NCBI RefSeq assembly: GCF_022698145.1
Contig: NZ_JALDAX010000024.1
Span: 1 to 64,000, forward strand
Direction: 5' to 3'
Length of the DNA stretch: 64,000 nucleotides
Source: Streptomyces spinosisporus
GTDB lineage: Bacteria > Actinomycetota > Actinomycetes > Streptomycetales > Streptomycetaceae
Made by a program: the position numbers and the translations under genes. Below the pieces are notes generated by a model that saw only the letters and a program-made list of their open reading frames with translations, did not search any database and was not told the origin of the DNA. Shown here in pieces: positions 52,277-60,932 of the stretch. Each line of letters opens with the position of its first letter. Within the stretch, counting starts at the first letter, position 1.

Positions 52277-54283
52277 TCACACTCCGGTCACGGTCACTCC
52301 CCGCTCGGTGAGCACCGTGTGCATCGGAACGGGCCGGCCGTGGTACGCCTCCCAGGACATGCTGTACGGCAGCGCCGCCTTCTGCAGGGACGGCAGGTCG
52401 AGGAGCGGGCTGACGTCCTCAAGGGCGCGGCACTCCAGCAGGTCGACGTCGTTGAGGCCGGGCAGGCCGGACAACGCGCCGGCGTCCTTCAGTTCGGGCA
52501 ATCCGAGACGCAGGACGCGCAGGCTCTCGTGGCCGGCCAGGCCGGACAGGTCCCGCCAGAGGGCGCCCGACATGGTGAGGTCGACGAGCGTCCCGGCCGG
52601 CAGGTCGGTCACCTGCGGACAGCCCTCGATCACCAGCTTGCGCAGACCGGTGCAGTCCTCCAATGCGCGCAGTGAGCCGAGGTTCGGCACCTGGTAGAAG
52701 GTCAGCTCTTCCACCGGGGCGCCGGCGAGACCCCCCGGGTCCGCCAGGACCGGGCAGTGCTGGACGCTCAGTTCGTGCAGCGCGGGCAGTTCGCCGAGAC
52801 CGTCGAGGCCGCTGAGCGACGGACATTCGTAGAGATCCACCTCGCGCAAGGCAGGCAGCTCACCGAGGTGGCCAGGGGCACGCAGGGAACGGCAGGCGCG
52901 GGCCGACAGGCTGCGCAGCAGCTTCTGTCGCCCGAGGCCTTCCAGGCTGACCAGGTTGTCGCAGTCCTTGACGTTGATGGATCGCAGGTCCGCAACGCCC
53001 GAGAAGGGCGACAGATCACGCAGTCGCGGCATGTTCCGCAGGTTGATGACTTGCAGCGACGGCAGGTGGGTGAGGGCGGAGAAGTCCTCGAGTTCGGGAC
53101 AGTCCTCGAGAGAGATCACGGAGAGACCGCGGACGGTTTCGAGTCCGTGCAGTGTGGTGAGCCCACCGGACTCCGTGACGAACAGCCTCCGCAGGCCGGT
53201 CAGCGCGGACAGCCCGGTCAGGTCGGTCAGTCCGTCGCAGCCCGTGATGTTCAGCCAGTCCAGGCCGGGGTGAGCGCCGAACCCGTCGAGTGTCCTCAGC
53301 CGAGGGCAGTTCTCCAGGCCCAGGTCGGTCAGGGCGGGCAGCGTGTCGATGCCGGTCAGCTCCCGCAGACGGCCACAGCTGCGCAGCTCCAGCTTGGTCA
53401 CGGCGGGGAGGTCGCGCAGTCCGGTCAGGTCTCGGATCGCGGTCCAGCCCAGGTCGAGGTGGGTGAGCCGGGTCAGCCCGGACAGCGGTGAGACATCCCG
53501 CAGGGAGCGGCAGCCACGCAGCGTCAGCGCCTCCAGCGCGGGGAACGCCGTACCGAAGCCGTCGACCGACTCCACCTTGGTCATGCTCAGGTCCAGCTCG
53601 CACAGCTGCCCGAGGGTCAGCAGCGGTGCCGCGTCCGACACGGCCCGGCAGCGGTGCAGGCTGAGCCGGGTCAGCCCGGTGAGGCGGCCGAGCGGGGTCA
53701 GGTCCTCGATCCCCGCGCAGCCGCCGAGGTCGAGCTCGGTGAGCTGCGTGAGCTGCCCGATCTCGGTGATGTCGGTGATCTCCGCACAGCGGTCGACGTG
53801 CAGGGAGCGCAGCTGGGTGAGGTGGCGCAGGCCGGTCAGCGAGGTCATCCGGCGCAGGCGCAGCGAGGTGCGGTTCTCCCGGACGAAGGCGGGGACGAGG
53901 AGGGCTGCGCAGAAGCCGTCCGGGTCGGCCGCGTGGGGCCACATCCGCAGCAGCAGCTCCGAGGAGTACTCCGACGCGGCTTCGTACCGGGCGGTCAGCT
54001 TAAGCGCCGTCCCGTCGTCCGGGATCAGGACGAGCTGCCCGATGGCCTTGCGTATCCGGGCGGGCTTGCCCGTCTCCAACAGCCTTTGCAATTCGCCCAG
54101 TTGATTGTCGAGGTCATGGCACGCGACCCTATCGGTCCGGTCTGACAACGGGACGCCGACACGGGCAACCCCGAGGGCAGGCCGGCCGGCGTCCGGACCT
54201 TCCGCGCCCCTGTCCACCTGGTACCCGCGCGCGTCCTGTTGCCCGCGTGCGGCACATGGCGCGCTGTTGCCCGCGTGCAGCAC
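52277..54283 (-). CDS. Leucine-rich repeat protein, about 20 repeats
   Basis: Up to 668 residues are open; the real start is unclear because the region before about 54150 includes a tandem repeat and no good ribosome site (a TTG near 54150 gives PLSDRTDRVACHDLDNQ). From residue 140 to the end it is made of 22- to 24-residue leucine-rich repeats, for example LTQLTELDLGGCAGIEDLTP then LGRLTGLTRLSLHRCRAVSD. Many repeats have Cys in the LxLxxC position. There is no signal peptide, membrane segment, LPxTG motif or catalytic domain, so it is likely a cytoplasmic binding scaffold. A terminator lies just downstream. Confidence 0.8.
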   Translation of the reverse strand: MLHAGNSAPCAARGQQDARGYQVDRGAEGPDAGRPALGVARVGVPLSDRTDRVACHDLDNQLGELQRLLETGKPARIRKAIGQLVLIPDDGTALKLTARYEAASEYSSELLLRMWPHAADPDGFCAALLVPAFVRENRTSLRLRRMTSLTGLRHLTQLRSLHVDRCAEITDITEIGQLTQLTELDLGGCAGIEDLTPLGRLTGLTRLSLHRCRAVSDAAPLLTLGQLCELDLSMTKVESVDGFGTAFPALEALTLRGCRSLRDVSPLSGLTRLTHLDLGWTAIRDLTGLRDLPAVTKLELRSCGRLRELTGIDTLPALTDLGLENCPRLRTLDGFGAHPGLDWLNITGCDGLTDLTGLSALTGLRRLFVTESGGLTTLHGLETVRGLSVISLEDCPELEDFSALTHLPSLQVINLRNMPRLRDLSPFSGVADLRSINVKDCDNLVSLEGLGRQKLLRSLSARACRSLRAPGHLGELPALREVDLYECPSLSGLDGLGELPALHELSVQHCPVLADPGGLAGAPVEELTFYQVPNLGSLRALEDCTGLRKLVIEGCPQVTDLPAGTLVDLTMSGALWRDLSGLAGHESLRVLRLGLPELKDAGALSGLPGLNDVDLLECRALEDVSPLLDLPSLQKAALPYSMSWEAYHGRPVPMHTVLTERGVTVTGV

Positions 54284-54292
54284 ATGGCGCGC
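54237..54292. repeat. Tandem 28-bp direct repeat (two copies, one mismatch)
   Basis: Unit TGTTGCCCGCGTGCGGCACA plus TGGCGCGC at 54237-54264 and again at 54265-54292, differing at one position (G/A). It lies between the LRR coding sequence and the MFS remnant. Confidence 0.8.
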
Positions 54293-54295
54293 GGC

Positions 54296-54560
54296 TCAGC
54301 GACGCACCAGCACCACGTGCGTGACGTTGGGCGAGCTGACCATCTCGGCCACCCGGTAACGACGGCGGGTCAGCTGTCCGCGCGGGGGCGGTCGGCTCAG
54401 GCCAATGGACAACGCCCTCTCCTTGCGGGTCGTTAAGGCGCCGCTGAGCAGTACAAGGGTGGCCAGGAAGACCATCGCGACCCCCAGTCCCATTACCGCC
54501 CGAGCCGCGATCAGCCGCGCCGAGGAGCCGGCATAGCCGCCGGTGAAGAGCCATTACCGG
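54296..54560 (-). pseudogene. MFS transporter (EmrB-like) internal fragment
   Basis: Two frames join to LFTGGYAGSSARLIAARAV, then MGLGVAMVFLATLVLLSGAL and TTRKERALSIGL, the helix 3-4 region of DHA2-type exporters. The following helices are missing and the frame continues into unrelated sequence. Confidence 0.55.
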
Positions 54561-54567
54561 CGCCCCT

Positions 54568-55431
54568 TCATCGGACCGGATAGCCCGCGATCGTCTCGTG
54601 ATAGGTCTTCCCGCCGCTCATCCTGAGCAGCCGGGCGACATGCCGCCTGGTCAACGCGGCTGCGATCAGATCACCGATGCGGGGCGACAAGGCCTCACCG
54701 AGCAGCAGCATGTTCGCCATGCGCGGCAGCACTACCCGTCGCTTCCCTTGCCGGACCGCGGCCACTACGGCTCGGGCCACGTCGTGCGCCGACAGCGGCG
54801 TCATGTGCCGGAACGGGGGCGGCATCTCCGCCTCCTTCGCCTCCCGCAGCAGGTCAGTGGCGGTGAGCGCCGGATAGATCACCGACACGCGGATCCCACC
54901 GCCGGACACCTCCTGGCGGAGGCTGTCCGAGAAGGCAGAAACCCCGTGCATCACGATGGCGTACGAGCCGAATCGAGCGAATGCCTTGCGCCCCATCACG
55001 GACGACATGTTCACGATCGCCCCGGACCCCTGCTGCCGAAACACCGGCAGCACGGCCTGCGTTACGTTGATCATTCCGAAGAGGCTCGCACGCATGGTCT
55101 GACGAACGTTGTCTTCGAACGCCGCCGACTCGACACGGCCCACCTTCCCGATCCCGGCGTTGTTCACCAGCACGTCGATCCGCCCGAAGCGTGCCACCGC
55201 TGCGTCCACCAGGGCCGTCACTGCTTCGGGAGAGGTCACGTCCGTCGGCACGGACAGCGCTTGTGACCCCAGAGCGCGCACTTCACCCTCGACCCCAGCC
55301 AGCCCTTCGGCCGAGCGGGCCGCGAGAACCAGCAGAGCCCCCTCCCGGGCGAACGCCAGTGCAATGGCCCTGCCGATCCCCCGGGATGCACCCGTGATCA
55401 GTACGACCCGGTTCGCGAAGGAGACACTCAT
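54568..55431 (-). CDS. Short-chain dehydrogenase/reductase
   Basis: A 287-residue SDR with VVLITGASRGIGRAIALAF (residues about 8-26), NNAGIGKVGR near 88, NMSSVMGRKAF with Ser near 139, and Y-A-I-V-M-H in the place of the usual YxxxK: the Lys is replaced by His (SYAIVMHGVSAF), so catalytic competence is uncertain. A C-terminal hydrophobic/positive tail resembles membrane-associated SDRs. It is 68 bases after a MarR gene in the same direction and is preceded by a copy of the putative MarR operator. Confidence 0.85.
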   Translation of the reverse strand: MSVSFANRVVLITGASRGIGRAIALAFAREGALLVLAARSAEGLAGVEGEVRALGSQALSVPTDVTSPEAVTALVDAAVARFGRIDVLVNNAGIGKVGRVESAAFEDNVRQTMRASLFGMINVTQAVLPVFRQQGSGAIVNMSSVMGRKAFARFGSYAIVMHGVSAFSDSLRQEVSGGGIRVSVIYPALTATDLLREAKEAEMPPPFRHMTPLSAHDVARAVVAAVRQGKRRVVLPRMANMLLLGEALSPRIGDLIAAALTRRHVARLLRMSGGKTYHETIAGYPVR

Positions 55432-55446
55432 GACAATCTCTCTCTC

Positions 55447-55460
55447 GTTGTGTATGCAAC
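55447..55460. promoter_or_regulatory. MarR operator candidate, SDR promoter copy
   Basis: GTTGTGTATGCAAC, 16 bases upstream of the SDR start. In inverted orientation it shares CAATGTTG-N5-ACAAC with the copy upstream of the MarR gene. Confidence 0.6.
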
Positions 55461-55499
55461 ATTGCTCGTAAAAGGGGGGTCATGGTCCGCCCCCCGGCG

Positions 55500-55934
55500 C
55501 TATGCGCTCGGCGGATAACCCATGTCGCTCGCGATTCCCCGGATCGCCGTCACGCCGGCCCCCAGAAGCTGAGCCGCCCGCTCCTGGGCCTGCCGCCAGT
55601 CCGGCACAACGGATTCGATCTTGGCTCGGCCCGCGTCAGTCAGGACGACTTCGCGCATGCCCTTCGCGTCGGACGCCGCAGCCTCGATCCAGCCCTGCTT
55701 CAGCAGCAGACGCAGGTTCCGGCTGACCGTGGACCTCTCCAGCTGGAGCACCTCCCCCAGCCTGGCCGGCGGACACGGGCCCACCTTGCCCAGCGCGGCC
55801 AGCAGGTTGACCTGGGCAATCGTCACCCCGTGAGGCTCAAGGGCGCCGTCGTAGAGACTGGTGACCGTCCGACCTATCAACCGGATACGCACCGCCAGGC
55901 AGTCCTGCACGATTTCATCGACCGAGGCACTCAC
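55500..55934 (-). CDS. MarR family transcriptional regulator
   Basis: A 144-residue protein with MarR helices: GVTIAQVNLLAALGKVGPCP then PARLGEVLQLERSTVSRNLRLLLKQGWIE (about residues 35-85) and a beta wing AASDAKGMREVVLTDAG. It forms an operon-like pair with the downstream SDR gene, and similar dyads stand before both genes, so autoregulation plus control of the SDR gene is likely. Confidence 0.9.
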   Translation of the reverse strand: MSASVDEIVQDCLAVRIRLIGRTVTSLYDGALEPHGVTIAQVNLLAALGKVGPCPPARLGEVLQLERSTVSRNLRLLLKQGWIEAAASDAKGMREVVLTDAGRAKIESVVPDWRQAQERAAQLLGAGVTAIRGIASDMGYPPSA

Positions 55935-55942
55935 CCTCCAAT

Positions 55943-55956
55943 GTTGTGCCTACAAC
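55943..55956. promoter_or_regulatory. MarR operator candidate, own promoter copy
   Basis: GTTGTGCCTACAAC, with 5-bp inverted arms GTTGT/ACAAC, 8 bases upstream of the MarR start. See the partner site at 55447-55460. Confidence 0.6.
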
Positions 55957-56687
55957 AACCTTCCGTCAAGCACCCGCCTCCCCCTCCCCCCTGCCTACCC
56001 GGACTGAGACATCAGCCGGCCCGCCGCACGTTGGCCGGATCCCGCCGCGGACCGTTTTGAACCACCGGCGCATGGGCCCACCGGCCAGAACACCACATGG
56101 TGGCCCGGGCCTGACAAGCGCCCGCCAGCGCTGCTGTCTCCACCAGCCACTGCCCGGCACTCCCCCGACCGAGCCTGCGCCTGTCAGGTCGGGCACCGAC
56201 TCCAGACGGGGGCGCAGGTCGGCCACGCGATCGGGGTCGAGCGGTCCCAGCTTCGCCAGGATCGCGGGAATCGGGGAGGACGGGGCGCAGGTCACGAGAT
56301 GCCTTCGGGGCGACGGTTTTTGGGCACCGTGATGGTCACGAGACCTGTGCCCGTTCCGCTATGCGCCCTACGCAGTCGAGCCGCGCAGCCCCCGAGCCCC
56401 AGGAGCCCGAAGGCGAACTGCATCGAGGACGTCCCGGTGGCACGTCAGGTAGGGAACGCTCGGCGGGTTCACGCTCGATCAGTCGGCGCGAACCCCGCCT
56501 CGCGGCCAAGCGCCACGGTCGTCGGGAACCGCATCACGTAGCGCGTCAGCGCGAGCTCCAGCACGGTCGAGACGCACCATGCAGCCCGCGCTGGTAGCGC
56601 ATCACCATCGACGGTCGATCTTCGCGTCACGTGCGACGTCCCGAACGGTCGCCCTTGTGGTTGTCCGGTCGCCTCGGCTGCGGTTGC
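55957..56687. other. No gene confidently recognised
   Basis: A 730-base gap. A minus-strand frame (55966-56295) of 109 residues shows no family feature, and the plus-strand frames are arginine-rich shadows. Probably decayed sequence. Confidence 0.4.
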
Positions 56688-57155
56688 TCACGAGGCGTCC
56701 CCGGCGGCCCGCGGCCATGCGGCTTCCCGCAGCAGGCGCAGGCCGTTGAGGCCGACGATGACGGTGGACCCCTCGTGCCCGGCGACACCGAGCGGCAGCG
56801 GGAGCGGGGCGATCAGGTCCCAGGCCACCAGCACCGTGATGAAGGCCCCAGCGATGACCAGGTTCTGCGCCACCAGACGGCGGGCCCGGCGGGAGAGCGC
56901 CACCACGGCCGGGATCGTGGCGAGTTCGTCGACGACGACGGCGTCGGCGCCCGGGGAGAGCCGGGTGAAGGCCGCCAAAAAGTCGGACGGCGCGTCGACA
57001 CACTTCCCGAACGGCGGCAGCTGATCTCGCCCCCGGTCCTTAGACAGGGCACGTTGTCGGGCGGCCTGCCAGGTCGCGATGCGCCCGTAGAACACCACGA
57101 TCTCCACGACCAGACCACCCACGCCGCCACACGTGACGGACGTCGTCCACGGCAT
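56688..57155 (-). CDS. Chimeric protein: membrane-protein N-terminus joined to heavy-metal P-type ATPase C-terminus
   Basis: A 155-residue in-frame fusion from ATG 57155 (GGGGGGAA upstream). The first 65 residues (PWTTSVTCGGVGGLVVEIVV onward) look like a small membrane-protein start. From about residue 72, DAVVVDELATIPAVVALSRR and LPLGVAGHEGSTVIVGLNGL are the last two helices of a ZntA/CopA-type ATPase. The ATP-binding and metal-transport parts are absent, so it cannot pump. Probably a by-product of deletion; possibly expressed since the frame is intact. Confidence 0.5.
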   Translation of the reverse strand: MPWTTSVTCGGVGGLVVEIVVFYGRIATWQAARQRALSKDRGRDQLPPFGKCVDAPSDFLAAFTRLSPGADAVVVDELATIPAVVALSRRARRLVAQNLVIAGAFITVLVAWDLIAPLPLPLGVAGHEGSTVIVGLNGLRLLREAAWPRAAGDAS

Positions 57156-57299
57156 GACCATTCCCCCCTGGCAATGCTGCGGTTGACGCCCCCTCAGCAT
57201 TCCAGAGCACCGATGTGTCCGGGATAGAGACGACACGATTCCTCATATGATCTTTTGCGAATTCCGCGTCCCCCGGCAGCGGGTGCCTTGATGTGCAGC

Positions 57300-57531
57300 A
57301 GGGTGTCTTGATGTGCGGATCGCCACAGCCGGACAGATCGACCCAGCCGACGTCGTCGCCGAGGATGACCAGGATGCTGGGGTGATTGCTGGCTGAGGCG
57401 GCGGGGCGGGCCTTGAAGAGCCGCTCGGCGGGCTCGGAGTCGGTAACGGCCGCCATGCTCGTACCGGCGACCGCGGTGACCGCACCGCCACCGGCTAGAC
57501 CGCCGAAGGCGCGGCGGGAAACCTGAGGCAT
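57300..57531 (-). pseudogene. Arylsulfatase N-terminal fragment
   Basis: From ATG 57531 the frame reads a twin-arginine signal (QVSRRAFGGLAGGGAVTAVA) and the sulfatase start (HPSILVILGDDVGWVDLS, then DPHIKTP) with the metal-binding DD. It stops matching after HIKTP, before the Cys/Ser that is converted to formylglycine. A truncated gene. Confidence 0.65.
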
Positions 57532-57673
57532 GTGATCGAGGCCGATCAGTGCTCCGGTGTATCGGTCTCGAATCACAGGCAGCATTGACGGCCTGTAATG
57601 CTGGCCCCGAAGGCCTGCAGCGTCGGTCCTGAACCCAGAGGTGCTGAGGCCTTCGACTCCCCCTGACACACGC

Positions 57674-57701
57674 ATGGTATCGCTGATACCATAGATACCA
57701 T
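57674..57701. promoter_or_regulatory. Operator of the antitoxin/Doc-like module
   Basis: Inverted repeat ATGGTATC-GCT-GATACCAT (57674-57692) followed at once by a third copy of GATACCAT (57694-57701) that runs into the antitoxin start codon. Spacing of direct copies is 9 bases. The start codon lies inside the repeat and no ribosome site precedes it, so the mRNA is probably leaderless and the module autoregulated. Confidence 0.7.
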
Positions 57702-57996
57702 GTCGGATCCCAAAGCGATGAGCCTGCGTTTTCCCGACCCCGCGCAGCGGGCCGCCATTGCGGCCGCGGCCAAGCAGGCGGGGGTCAGCATGCAGGAGTA
57801 CATCCTCTCCGCTGCCTACGACCGCGCGACCGCCGTGGAGCGGCGGTTCCTGGACGGTTTCAAAGCCTCCATGGACCGTAGCGGCGCGGCGTTCGCGGCC
57901 GAGCCCGGCAACCTGGACCCCGGCCCTGAGCAGCGAGCGGCCGAGCGGGACGCACTGCGGGAGCTCGAAGACCAGGAGCGAGGACACGCCGCGTGA
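57700..57996 (+). CDS. Ribbon-helix-helix type antitoxin
   Basis: A 98-residue protein. The first 45 residues (KAMSLRFPDPAQRAAIAAAA, then KQAGVSMQEYILSAAYDRA) fit a ribbon-helix-helix DNA-binding domain of the CopG/DUF1778 kind: one beta strand and two helices. The acidic C-terminal half is likely to wrap the partner protein. It overlaps the next gene by GTGA, as in type II toxin-antitoxin operons, and starts inside the repeat operator. Confidence 0.8.
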   Translation: MSDPKAMSLRFPDPAQRAAIAAAAKQAGVSMQEYILSAAYDRATAVERRFLDGFKASMDRSGAAFAAEPGNLDPGPEQRAAERDALRELEDQERGHAA

Positions 57997-58379
57997 CCCA
58001 GCCGGAACCGCCGCACCCGCTCGACGTCACGTTTCTCCTCCATGCCGCCGAGCTGCTCGACGGCGATCCTCAGGTCGACGACTACGGACCGCTGTATGCC
58101 GCCGTCGCCCGGGTCAACGCCCGAGCGATGGACCGCGACATCTACGGCTCCCTGCACCTGAAGGCCGCCGCGCTGCTGCAGACGCTGGCGAGACTGCCGT
58201 GCTTGGAGCACTCGAACGAAGCCTTCGCCTGGCATGCCACCGAGGCCTACCTGATCCTCAACGGACGAGGACTCGACTATCCGCCCAAGGCAGCCGTCGC
58301 TCTCGTGCGCGACGCGGCCTCCCAAGCAGTCGGAGTCCCCCGCATCGCCCGCCAGCTGCGCGACTGGACCGTCGCCTGA
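57993..58379 (+). CDS. Doc/Fic-fold toxin component lacking the Fic active site
   Basis: A 128-residue all-helical protein with Doc-like order: YGPLYAAVARVNARAMDRDI, LKAAALLQTLARLPCLEHSN and EAFAWHATEAYLILNGRGLD. Doc/Fic proteins have HxFxxGN[KG]R followed by TAW-x-A; here the corresponding stretch is PCLEHSNEAFAW, so the catalytic His is Pro, and the Lys/Gly and Arg positions are Glu and Ala. The final helix-NG turn is kept. It starts at GTG 57993, overlapping the antitoxin stop. AMPylation or phosphorylation activity is therefore unlikely; a binding or regulatory role is possible. Confidence 0.75.
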   Translation: MTQPEPPHPLDVTFLLHAAELLDGDPQVDDYGPLYAAVARVNARAMDRDIYGSLHLKAAALLQTLARLPCLEHSNEAFAWHATEAYLILNGRGLDYPPKAAVALVRDAASQAVGVPRIARQLRDWTVA

Positions 58380-58389
58380 CCCACATTTG

Positions 58390-59170
58390 GCCGACCGGGG
58401 CCTCGTGGTAAGCCACCACCCCGCACCGGATCCGGATCGGTGTGGACGCGGTCGCCGGTGGCGTGGATGCGTGAAAGCCAGGATCCGTCCCGCAACTGCC
58501 GGTCGACGGGCAGGAGCCGGTTGGCGGTCACCCGCCACAACAGATCGGCCCCGCTGCCACTGAAGGCCCGCCACAACGGAACACCGACGAACTCCCGGTC
58601 GGCCAGGACGAGCTGACCCTCTTGGCAGGACGGGGCAGGCGGCCGACCAGGGTGACCTCACCAGTGCGGCAGCCGGCCAGCTCCGCGTCCACCACGAGAT
58701 GGGTGCCCACCTCGATCAGACAGGCCATCCGCACCTGGGGAAAGCAGGACTTGTCGTGGCCTCGGGGTTGCCGGGACGGCCGAAGGCGACCTCGTTGCCC
58801 TGCACTGTCGGCGACCTCCCAGCAGGTCCCGTCCACCGCCAACAGCCGCAGCCCTCGCCAGAACACTCCCGGAGTGGTCTCGGTGCCCATCGCCGTCGCG
58901 GTCGTGGCAAACAGCACCCGCAGCGGCTCCGATCCCAGCCGCTGACGGGCCCGAAACAGCGACGACTTCGCCGGTGCATGCCACTCACCCAGCAAGCCCG
59001 CACCTCGCAGGCCCTCGACCAGCTGCCGCATCACTTCCAGATACGGAGCCGACGAGAACAGGGCCAGCGCGAGTACGAGATACACCACCATCCGGGTCAG
59101 CAGCAGGCCTCTCCGATGCTCCGCACGACCACCACCGCTGCCACACCGCACTCGGCGGCCACCCACCCAT
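58390..59170 (-). pseudogene. IS4-family transposase remnant
   Basis: A run of fragments in transposase order: LTRMVVYLVLALALFSSAPY, EVMRQLVEGLRGAGL and SSLFRARQRLGSEPLRVLF (N-terminal IS4 domain), LRLLAVDGTCWEVADS with the first catalytic Asp, then after frame changes VGVPLWRAFSGSGADLLWRV and LRDGSWLSRIHATGDR. The C-terminal catalytic Glu region is gone and several frameshifts are present. Confidence 0.7.
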
Positions 59171-59356
59171 CAGCCGTGTGAACAACGTTTCAGGTCAATA
59201 CAACCAGAGCGTGTTGGACAAGGTCACCGAGCAGATCCTCCCGGTGGTGCGTGGACAGCTGCGGATCACCGAAGGCAACGTCCGCAGCCACAGCGCATGG
59301 CTACTCGACTCCGAGGCGGTGGAAGGTGCCGACTCCGTCGGGCGCGAGTCCCGCGG

Positions 59357-60313
59357 TCAGAAGGTGGCGATCGGGTTGACCGGGCTGCCGGACGTACCGG
59401 CGAAGCGCACCGGCGCGACTGCCAGGTGGAAGTCCCACTGGCCGAGCTCGGCAGCCGTCGTCGCGCACGGCTCCAGGTCGCAGTTGTCGAGCAGCCACAG
59501 ACCCATCGCGACAAGGCTCACGGCGTGAACCGGCATCAACACATCGTCGTACCCCGACGGCTGAACGTCCTGAGGGGTGTCAGCGCCGATCAGCGCCACC
59601 TCCCGTTCCTGCAGCCACGGCAGGCAAGCCGCGTGCCAGCCGGCCTGCGTGATACCGCCGGCCGCACCGCCCTCGTGCCGGACGCGGCCACCGCCGGTCC
59701 GCAGGAGTACCGCGTCGCCGGATCGCACCCGCACGCCCTGGCGACGCTCGGCCTCCTCGAGATCCTCGGGAAACACACCGTCACCCGGTTCCAACCACGG
59801 CACATCGCGGACCCTCGCGATGTCCAGCAGGACACCACGCGTGATGATCCCGTTCGCCGCCGACGTCACGGCCGCCCACGCCGATCCCGTTGCGGCGTCG
59901 ATCAACGAGTGTGACCGCCCGTTGTACATCGTGCCGTCCCAGAAGATGTGGCACGGCGAGTCGATATGGGTGATCGTGTTGCCGTGGAACATGATGCCGA
60001 GCCGCTCGTTCGAAAAGCCCCAGCGCCGGTCGTTGCGGAATGCGGCCACCGGCATGTCTTCGGCACCCGGCATGTCGGCGGCACACGGACACGCCGTCGT
60101 CGCCCGCTCCATCTCTTCCGGCACGGCAACCTCCCATGCGCACGACAGGCTCCTGCCGTGGCGCACGGCCCGCGCTGCAGCCAGCCGGACGTCGTCGGTG
60201 ATGTGGTTCAGAGTCCCGAGCTCGTCGTCCTCCCCCCACCGTCCCCAGTTCGACAGCGTGTTGAAGTACCCGAGCACCTCGTCCTGCGTGGGCATCGGTC
60301 GTCCTGCGGTCAT
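59357..60313 (-). CDS. Cyclase family protein (kynurenine-formamidase-like)
   Basis: A 318-residue protein from ATG 60313. The cyclase/kynurenine formamidase pattern is visible: GNTITHIDSPCHIFWDGTMY with the zinc-binding HxDxxxH near residue 112, a long helical middle, RSGDAVLLRTGGGR near 197, and LIGADTPQDVQPSG with the GxD near 247. Members hydrolyse formamides or cyclic amides/esters with zinc. Upstream in-frame sequence to 60550 was rejected because it has no family features and overlaps IS debris. It stands alone between IS remnants. Confidence 0.85.
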   Translation of the reverse strand: MTAGRPMPTQDEVLGYFNTLSNWGRWGEDDELGTLNHITDDVRLAAARAVRHGRSLSCAWEVAVPEEMERATTACPCAADMPGAEDMPVAAFRNDRRWGFSNERLGIMFHGNTITHIDSPCHIFWDGTMYNGRSHSLIDAATGSAWAAVTSAANGIITRGVLLDIARVRDVPWLEPGDGVFPEDLEEAERRQGVRVRSGDAVLLRTGGGRVRHEGGAAGGITQAGWHAACLPWLQEREVALIGADTPQDVQPSGYDDVLMPVHAVSLVAMGLWLLDNCDLEPCATTAAELGQWDFHLAVAPVRFAGTSGSPVNPIATF

Positions 60314-60479
60314 CCCAGCATCGACTCCTCCGGTCACGCGGTTCCAGGCACCGCCGGCAGGGTATCCCGCCCTCTTCTTCGACATGCAAAGGCGCACTGA
60401 ACTGGCATGACACCAGGCCAGGTTCGAGAGGTCGATCAACGGCGTGAAGCATTCTCGGGACGGCCCATGGCAATGTGAC

Positions 60480-60790
60480 GGACGAACAATGGGTCCGGCT
60501 GGAGGCGGTGTTGCCGCCCGGATCGGCCGCCCGCTGCCGCAGACCGCCATTCTTCCAGGCAGCCGGCCGTTGTCAGCAGGTCATGCTCGAGCCGAAGCCC
60601 AACTCCCGGGTCAGGTGCTCCCACTGCATACCGGTGTGCGGCACGAACAGGATCCCGCAGAATGCCTACCGGCCCGGTACCCGCGGCCGTCCCCTCCACC
60701 AGCTTCGAAGGCGGCTCGGGCAACAACGGCTCGATCAGCGACCACAGTTCATCCGACGCGATCCACGGCTGCGACTGAGGTTTGCCCACG
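60480..60790. pseudogene. IS5-family transposase debris
   Basis: On the minus strand, QPWIASDELWSLIEPLLPEP (60775 leftward) followed in other frames by ILFVPHTGMQWEHL-like and LGFGSSMTC-like pieces; on the plus strand at 60477, VTDEQWVRLEAVLPPG is the start of another IS5 transposase. Both are short, so at least two old IS5 copies met here. Confidence 0.55.
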
Positions 60791-60932
60791 ACTAGACCAA
60801 CGAGCCGACAAACCGACAGCCACGTGATCAACCGCTTTTGCCAGAGCCGGTAAGGGAGATGGCAAGGTGTCCCTGACGTGTTGACCAAACGCGTTGGAGA
60901 TCTGGCCGATGGGATCCACGGGCTCGGGACTA

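Noticed and set aside
55966..56295. A 109-residue minus-strand frame
   Set aside because: No motif, no ribosome site and Arg/Gly/Pro-rich composition; not supportable as a gene.
57040..57987. A 315-codon minus-strand frame spanning the sulfatase fragment
   Set aside because: Only residues from the Tat signal to HIKTP match a family; the upstream part is antisense to the antitoxin gene.
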